A stretch of DNA of 64,000 bases from Aquarana catesbeiana (taxonomy: Eukaryota; Chordata; Amphibia; Anura; Ranidae), in NCBI RefSeq assembly GCF_042186555.1, contig NC_133325.1:293142109-293206108 (forward strand), in the 5' to 3' direction. Numbering within the stretch: the stretch's first letter is position 1; every line of letters starts with the position of its first letter. The translations under genes and the position numbers were made by a program. Below, in pieces: positions 58,002 to 64,000 of the stretch. The notes under the pieces are model-generated. The model saw nothing but the letters and a program-made list of their open reading frames with translations, made no database searches and had not been told where the DNA came from.

Positions 58002-58441
58002 TAATGCCCTGTACACACGGTCGGACATTGATTGGACATTCCGACAACAAAATCCTAGGATTTTTTCCGACGGATGTTGGCTCAAACTTGTCTTGCATAC
58101 ACACGGTCACATAAAGTTGTCGGAAAATCCGATCATTCTGAACGCGGTGACGTAAAACACGTACGTCGGTACTATAAACGGGGCAGTAGCCAATAGCTTT
58201 CATCTCTTTATTTATTCTGAGCATGCGTGGCACTTTGTGCGTCGTATTTGTGTACACACGATCAGAAATTCCGACAACGGATTTTGTTGGCGGAAAATTT
58301 TATAGCAAGCTCTCAAACTTTGTGTGTCGGAAAATCCGATGGAAAATGTGTGATGGAGCCCACACACGGTCGGAATTTCCGACAACAAGGTCTTATCACA
58401 CATTTTCCGTCGGAAAATCCGACCGTGTGTACGGGGTATAA
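58002..58441. mobile_element. Harbinger MITE, 434 bp
   Basis: TAA flanks both ends (58002-58004, 58439-58441). The ends TGCCCTGTACACACGGTCGG and CCGACCGTGTGTACGGGGTA match the 24468-31654 element, and the next 80 bp (ACATTCCGACAACAAAATCC, TAGGATTTTTTCCGACGG) are nearly identical to its left end. No coding. It could be moved by the transposase encoded at 24948. Confidence 0.93.
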
Positions 58442-58827
58442 GTGTCATCGACTCTTCACTCTCTGTTCCCAGCTTGCACATTTGCATAATGCAGCTGGTC
58501 TTAGATGGATATATTGTTTTCATACAGCCAGCTGGCTGAACAAAAAAAGTAAACAAATTCCCTTCCACTGGGACATTGTATTCTGACAGCGGAATCTGGC
58601 CCCATCAGAATACATTGATCAGCGACTGCAGATGTTGATTGACAAAAGTTTTTCAGCTTATCCAATTCGATAGAAGTTAATCTAAATTTCGACTTATGTT
58701 GAATGGGGAAAGTAGATGAGAAAATCCGGACAGCCGCACTCCAGGAAGATATAATTCAAAGACCATTTATTGTAAATTTTAAAAGCATATGGCATACAAG
58801 ACACTGTGGCAGAGGGTACAGGCAATC
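58442..58827. other. no gene seen
   Basis: Contains a CAGCCAGCTGGCTG palindrome near 58525 and TCAGAATACATTGATC, phrases that recur in modified form near 63770; probably parts of an unassigned MITE family. Confidence 0.4.
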
Positions 58828-58870
58828 AGCTAACGCGTTTTCCACTTATGCTAAGTGCTTACTCATAGCT
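58828..58870 (-). ncRNA. hammerhead-like motif, degenerate
   Basis: Minus strand: stem I AGCU (58870-58867) pairs with AGCU (58831-58828); core reads AUGAGUA (C3 and G8 replaced), extra A, stem II CACUU/AAGUG, GAA intact, and the palindrome AACGCGUU as stem III. Confidence 0.45.
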
Positions 58871-59881
58871 AACAATGAAAGGAATAAAACCACATTTATA
58901 TTTTCTACTGAGAATAATGTGACTGTGTAATAATGACAAAATCTAAACCAGGTGTAATCTGGCCGTGAGAAGTGTGTGCACCTGTCTGTGAAAACTCAGT
59001 GTCGTAACTAAAAGATTCCTGTGAGAATATATTAAATGTGTGAACGGGGGTGGCCACAGACAAATCAAAATTCAGCTGGTCCCTGCTGAACAGGCTGAAT
59101 TTTAATTTCTCCATGGCCAGTTTAATTCAGCATTTCTCAGTTGGAGTGCTGTCTCAGCTAGTCAGGGGTGCCACTCGGAGTGCAGTATTTTTACACATTG
59201 TCATGTGCTTCGGTGGAGCAGGTGAATTGGCCACCAGCACCAAGAAAATTGCAAGATGCTAATACAGGGCAGATGGCATTCAGGGAAGCCCATGGATCCA
59301 GAAGGAAACAGAAGTCCCCTTCCTTTTAGACACGTTTCCTTTCCCACCCACTAAAGAACTGCCACAGCTGTGTTATGGTGAAGATCATAAGGTAGGATTC
59401 TCTTGCAAAAAGGAGAGCAGTGTATAGTGGGGACTCATGTGAAAGGGGGGTGAGGACTCTGATGTGAAGGTGGGAAGTGAAGACTCTGATATGAAGGGCG
59501 GGGGACTAAGGACTCTGATGTGAAAGAAGGAGAAGTGAGGACTCTGATGTAAAAGAGGGATCAGGGACAAGGGAGAGTGAGGACTTTGAATTGAAGGGTG
59601 GACTAAACACCCTCTGATGTGAAAAGAATGACATAAATGAGGCAGGCTTTTGATATGACCGGGCTCCATTTTAGACTGGGATGCCTTGAGATTTTGCATA
59701 CTTTCAAGGGATGCCATGATGAAAAAAAAATAACTACTAGTGCATTTATTCTTTCTACCATTCTTAGTGCAGTGGAGATGACAGGAGGCTCATATCAACG
59801 TAAATTAATTTACTTAAGCCAGCCACACATGGATCAAAATTTAGCTGGTTCAACTGGTACCAGCTTACTTTTGATTTACTG
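58871..59881. other. no gene; imperfect GAGGACTCTGATGTGAA repeats
   Basis: Between about 59435 and 59625, GAGGACTCTGATGTGAA-type phrases recur about every 32-38 bp, five or six times. Nothing else recognised. The last 80 bp (CCACACATGGATC ... GCTGGTTCAACTGG) look like one arm of a MITE entered by the following Tc1 element. Confidence 0.5.
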
Positions 59882-60683
59882 TACAACCCCTGGCAAAAAT
59901 TATGGAATTACCAGTCCCTGAGGATGTTCCTTCAGTTGTTTATTGTTGTAGAAAAAAAACAGATCACGGACATGGCCAAAAACTAAAGGCATTTCAAATG
60001 GCAACTTTCTGGCTCTAAGAAACACTAAAAGAAATCAAGAAAAATAATTGTGGTGGCCAGTAACAGTTAGATTTATAGAACAAGCACAGGGAATAAATTA
60101 TGGAATCACTCAATTCTGAGGAAAAAATTATGGAATCACCCTGTAAATTTTCATTACAAACACTAACACCTGCATCAGATTAAATCTGCTTGTTAGTATG
60201 TAGGTAAAGAGGGTAAATCATCACGCAGTGTTGCACAAGATGTTGGTTGTTCACAGTCGGCTGTCTCTAAAACATGGACCAAATACAAACAACAAAGGTG
60301 GTTAAAGGCAAGCATACTGGTAGACCAAGGAAGACATCAAAGCGTCAAGACAGAAAATTTAAAGCAATATGCCTTGAAAACAGAAAATGTACAACAAAAC
60401 AAATGAGGAACAAATGGGAGGAAACTGGCGTCAACATCTGTGACCGAACTGTAATAAACCGCCTAAAGGAAATGGGATTTACATACAGAAAAGATAAAAG
60501 AAAGCCATCTCTAACACCTAAAGACAAAAAAACAATGTTACAATGGGCTAAGGAAAGGCAATCGTGGACTGTGGATGATTGGATGAAAGTCATATTCAGT
60601 GATGAATCTCGAATCTGCATTGGGCAAGGTGATGATGCTGGAACTTTTGTTTGGTGCCGTTGCAATGAGATTTATGCAGACGA

Positions 60684-61307
60684 CTGTCTGAATACATAAA
60701 AAGTGTAGCGCTACTTATAATGAGAGTATCCAATTATGATGATACATGCAATGAAAAAACAGATTAGTGTGTATATTCCACACTCTATACAGCACCCAGT
60801 GTGGAATACCCTAGTAAATATTTATTACATAAGGATCAGATTGTTGAGAAAAAGGGATTAAATAGTCCCATGCTGTAGATATAACAATTCAATTCCCAAC
60901 CGTGAGTAGTTGGTAAGACAACGGACAGATATGGTGAATCTCCCACATAGAAGTAGTGCAGGCTTACCAGATGGGTTGGACTCATACAAACGTATGTTTA
61001 ATGAGTCAACAAGATTTGTATTACCAACTGGCAATAGGGTAGAATGGTTCAGTCAAACAATGATGTGGTTCGGATTGCATCTAGGACTTTGCTAGGGACT
61101 CTCCAACATAAAGCTTGATATTTTCCAAAGTAAAAAGCACTTATAATAAAATTGTGGCAGGCAGTGGAGTCTCCCGACGCGTTTCGTCTCATCAGACTTC
61201 GTCTGGGGTACCCTACCACTGCTGCCATGCTCATTTATAAAGGTACTGTGACCCCCCATGATGAGAATCCAGCTCGTGACAATTGTTTGAGTGCACTTCT
61301 GTCTGAA
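60684..61307 (-). mobile_element. 606-bp hammerhead-bearing insertion with 9-bp duplication
   Basis: CTGTCTGAA is duplicated at 60684-60692 and 61299-61307. Removing the insert with one copy restores the transposase frame (ADDCL then KKTC). The insert has no inverted ends and no coding. On the minus strand it starts AAGTGCACTCAAAC, carries the hammerhead-like fold about 90 bases in, and ends GTAGCGCTACACTTTTTATG. Lack of terminal repeats and a 9-bp duplication suggest retrotransposition of a short RNA, as for non-autonomous Penelope-type or retrozyme-like elements; the class is inferred. Confidence 0.75.
61173..61208 (-). ncRNA. hammerhead-like motif in the 606-bp insertion
   Basis: Minus strand: stem I CCC (61208-61206) with GGG (61175-61173); core CAGACGA (U4 replaced by A), extra A, stem II GUC/GAC with loop UGAUGA, GAA, palindrome ACGCGU, then C as the cleavage-site base. 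Only one invariant base is changed. Confidence 0.55.
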
Positions 61308-62277
61308 GAAAACATGCAAATTTCCACAGTCAATTATGATATGGGGCTACAAGTCAGGTAAAGGCACTGGGGAGATGGCTGTCATTAAATCTTCAATAAA
61401 TGCACAGGTTTACATTGAAATTTTGGACACTTTTCTTATCCCATCTATTGAAAGGATATTTGGGGATGATGAAATCATTTATCAAGATGATAATGCATCT
61501 TGCCATAGAGCAAAAACTGTGAAAAAATTCCTTGAAGAAAGACACATAAGGTCAATGTCATGGCCTGCAAACAGTCTGGATCTCAATCCAATTAAAAATC
61601 TGTGGTAGAAGTTAAAGAAAATGGTCCATGACAAGGCTCCAACCTGCAAAGATGATTTGGCAACAGCAATCAGAGTTGGCTGGAGCCAGATTGATGAAGA
61701 GTACTGTTTATCACTCATTAAGTCAATGCCCCAGAGACTGCAAGCAGTTATAAAAGCCAGAGGTGGTGCAACAAAGTACTAGTGATGTGTTGGAGTATTA
61801 TTTTGTTTGTTTGTTTTTCATGATTCCATAATTTTTTCCTCAGAGTTGAGTGATTCCATAATTTATTCCCTGTGCTTTTTCTATAAATCTAACTGTTACT
61901 GGCCAACACAATTATTTTTCTTGATTTCTTTTAGTGTTTCTTAAAGCCAGAAAGTTGCCATTTGAAATGCCTTTAGTTTTTGGCCATGTCTTTGATCTGC
62001 TTTTTTTCTACAACAATAAACAACTGAAGGAACATCCTCAGGGACTGGTGATTCCATAATTTTTGCCAGGGGTTGTATGTATGGACAGGGATCTATTGAA
62101 ATTGTCCTTAATGATGAACAAGATGAGATAGAGAACCATGTGCTCGGATGGTCCCAGTACTCAGGCATTCAAATGTCCAATCAAAGAGAAAAAAAACATC
62201 TGGCACCATGATGTCTCAAAAATAAAATATATATGGTTTTATTAGATCCATCCAATTAAAGGAATCAATACCTGTAA

Positions 62278-62322
62278 TTATTGACGTGTTTTAGCCTCTT
62301 ACATAAGCCTTAGTCATAATAA
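62278..62322 (-). ncRNA. hammerhead-like motif, degenerate
   Basis: Minus strand: stem I UUAUU (62322-62318) with AAUAA (62282-62278); core AUGACUA (C3 and G8 replaced), extra A, an imperfect stem II, AAA instead of GAA, ACACGU, C. The overall order matches the other copies. Confidence 0.4.
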
Positions 62323-62536
62323 AATAACAACATGAAAGCAGGTTTTAAATACTAAAATCCACAGGTGCCAGAAAGAGGAGTGGGCAGGGCAGTCTTCAGA
62401 CCATGTAAATAACCCTTTAATGGTTTTCCAGCTGCACTAGCCTCTCTTATCTAATGAATGAAAATATATCACTGTCTGTTAATATACACATATACAAACT
62501 ATATATAATAAACAAAAACAAAAAAAGAGAATACTC

Positions 62537-62964
62537 TAATGCCCTGTACACATGACCAGTTTTCCTGTCGGAATAAACTCTGAAGGTTTTTGTGACGTAG
62601 TTCCGACGGAATTCCGCTCAAGCTGTCTTGCATACACACGGTCACGCCAAATTCCGACTGTCCAGAACACGGTGATGTACAATATGTACGACGGGACTAA
62701 AAGACAGAAGTCCAATAGTCAGTTGCCAATAGCTTCCGTCTCGTACTTGCTTCAGAGCATGCATCGTTTTTGGTACGTCGGAACAGCATACAGATGATCA
62801 GTTTTCCCAATAGGAATTGGTTCCCCCGGAAAAATTTAGATGTTCTCTTTCAGAATTTTCGACGTAAAAAGTCCGATGGGGCATACACACGATCAGAATA
62901 TACGATGAAAAGCTCCCGTCTGACTTTTTCTGTCGGACATTGCGCTCATGTGTGCACAGCATTA
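62537..62964. mobile_element. Harbinger MITE, about 422 bp, diverged
   Basis: The ends TGCCCTGTACACATGACC and (right, inward) TGCTGTGCACACATGAGC lie next to TAA on the left and TTA on the right. The interior keeps Harbinger subterminal words (GCATACACACGGTCACGCC, GTCCGATGGGGCATACACAC). More diverged than the copy at 58002. Confidence 0.85.
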
Positions 62965-64000
62965 GAGTATGAAATAATTAGAAATACAACTGGTAGACAT
63001 TCGAAAAAACAAATCTGTATCTGAGAGATAGAGGTGGACTACTTCAGATGCAGATCCAGGTCCCACCTCTGGTTGACTGCGTGGAACTCTAGTCTGTAAT
63101 CTAAATATCCACCAAGCCTCTGGCTAGTAGTCTCCGATGATGATCTCCTCCTCTTACAGCATGAGGTATACATTCTATCCCATAAAAGCCAAAACCCCTC
63201 ATATCTCCCAAGTGCTGTTCTTTAAAATGTTTACATTTGAGATTGCATTGGGATTTAGTGAATCACTAAAATGCTCAGAAATTCTACTCTTTGGGAACCC
63301 ATTGAACAGCCTACATATTGTAAACAACAGGTTTTGCATTCTACCACATAAACCATATAGGTACTATTCTATTTTATTTAGAAGAGCAGCCAGTGACAAA
63401 AGTGACCATACTGTCATGTGTTGAAACTTGTCCTGATCTCTTACTTCTACTGGCAGAGTTTCTGGTAGAATTTAGGAGAGGCCCCCTATCCTTTTTATCT
63501 GCAATTTTCCTGCCCCTTTCTATGGACCAGTTGGAGAAGCCTCGTTGTCTAAATCGTGTGATAATCGTTTGGCATTCTCTCATAATAAGAGTCTGTAGAA
63601 CAATTCCTCCAGGCTCTTGTGAATTCCCCCACTGGTATGGCCCGAATGTATGTATGGACAGGGAGGTTATACAGAAGTTGATCCACCAACTGACTTCTGT
63701 ACAACCGCCCTGTCAGATTTTCCCCACTCAATCACCACCACTGGCCAAAGTGTATTCTGATGGCATGGAAGTTTCCTCGCTATCAGAATACAATAGCTCA
63801 GTGGGGAGCATTCCCCCATTTACATTGAATATATGGATGGGTTATTCAGGTCAATTTTTTTTGCTCAACCCGCTGGTCAAAAAAAAAATGGCTCATCTAT
63901 GAGCTACCTTACACTAGTCTAAAGGTTATGTGCAATATAAACATATTGGAAGAGTTAACAAAAAGTGGAGCAAGTAAAAGCTAGCATCACTCTTCTTAAC
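62965..64000. other. no gene seen
   Basis: Unassigned to the window edge. The 169-residue open frame near 63393 has no recognisable domain and spans a segment (63640-63860) that looks like a MITE: GGACAGGGAGGTTATACAGAAGTTG and a partly inverted CAACTGACTTCTGTACAACCGCCCTGTC meet near 63685. Confidence 0.45.

Larger units (their letters stand above)
60205..61780 (+). pseudogene. Tc1-type transposase, interrupted and mutated
   Basis: The N-terminal helix-turn-helix (SSRSVAQDVGCSQSAVSK) is in one frame near 60215, followed by a shift into GRPRKTSKRQDR and TKQMRNKWEETGVN. The first catalytic D is in VIFSDESRI. Coding is cut after ADDCL by a 606-bp insert and resumes with KKTCKFPQSIMIWG. The second D is in YQDDNASCHRA. 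The third acidic residue has become lysine (NPIKNLW), and a TAG follows it directly; sense continues to KARGGATKY and a final stop. So the copy is dead by insertion, by loss of the catalytic glutamate and by a stop. Confidence 0.9.
59882..62077 (+). mobile_element. second Tc1-type transposon, carrying a 606-bp insert
   Basis: TA flanks 59884-62075. The ends are CAACCCCTGGCAAAAATTATGG and its near complement ATTTTTGCCAGGGGTTG; inverted repeats run about 250-300 bp with the internal direct repeat ATTATGGAATCAC. Without the insert the element is about 1.58 kb, normal for Tc1. It is unrelated at its ends to the element at 51924. Confidence 0.93.

Noticed and set aside
63393..63902. 169-residue open frame
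   Set aside because: Spans inverted repeat-like DNA and shows no domain.

Overview
This window looks like transposon-dense DNA from an amphibian, most likely a ranid frog. That is an inference: it rests on the mixture of piggyBac, PIF/Harbinger, hAT and Tc1 DNA transposons, an L1-like LINE, a Ty3/Gypsy element and hammerhead-type motifs, all with vertebrate-style introns and no bacterial features. I found no host protein-coding gene. Nearly every long reading frame belongs to a mobile element or is an artefact of tandem repeats.

Layout. 1-5.6 kb: a hammerhead-like motif and three small non-autonomous transposons. 5.96-16.69 kb: an L1-like LINE bounded by a 12-bp target duplication; its ORF1 is split by a piggyBac element (about 6.6-11.7 kb). 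17.86-18.02 kb: a 148-bp hAT MITE. 18.88-42.84 kb: a Ty3/Gypsy element on the minus strand with both LTRs. Its reverse transcriptase gene is cut by a 15.7-kb hAT element (8-bp duplication ATGGGGAT), and that hAT is cut inside a 142-bp tandem array by a 7.2-kb PIF/Harbinger element (TAA duplication). 45.2-48.1 kb: a deleted Harbinger relative carrying another hAT element. 48.47-49.33 kb: a solo LTR. 49.9-53.6 kb: a MITE, a possible conserved noncoding segment and a Tc1 element. 54.1-56.6 kb: a tRNA-type SINE split by a non-autonomous relative of the large hAT. 58-63 kb: two Harbinger MITEs and a second Tc1 element that itself carries a 606-bp hammerhead-bearing insertion.

How the parts work together. 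The Harbinger at 24.5-31.7 kb is the best candidate for a working system. Its DDE transposase gene is open over both exons. Beside it lie a Myb/SANT-like gene and a MADF-domain gene, transcribed away from each other from a shared short promoter region; each of these two is broken by a frameshift (and one stop) in this copy. Harbinger MITEs at 58.0 and 62.5 kb share terminal sequences with it. In the same way the hAT at 23.3-39.0 kb and the 2.15-kb hAT at 54.4-56.5 kb share the end TAGGGATGAGC and long internal similarity, so they look like an autonomous/non-autonomous pair.

The most unusual signal is a recurring fold of the hammerhead ribozyme type (CUGANGA, stem II, GAA, palindromic stem III, stem I), best preserved at 1225-1267 and found again in degenerate form at 53.85, 58.83, 61.17 and 62.28 kb, one copy inside a cleanly bounded insertion. 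All calls are by eye from sequence; no searches or folding programs were run.
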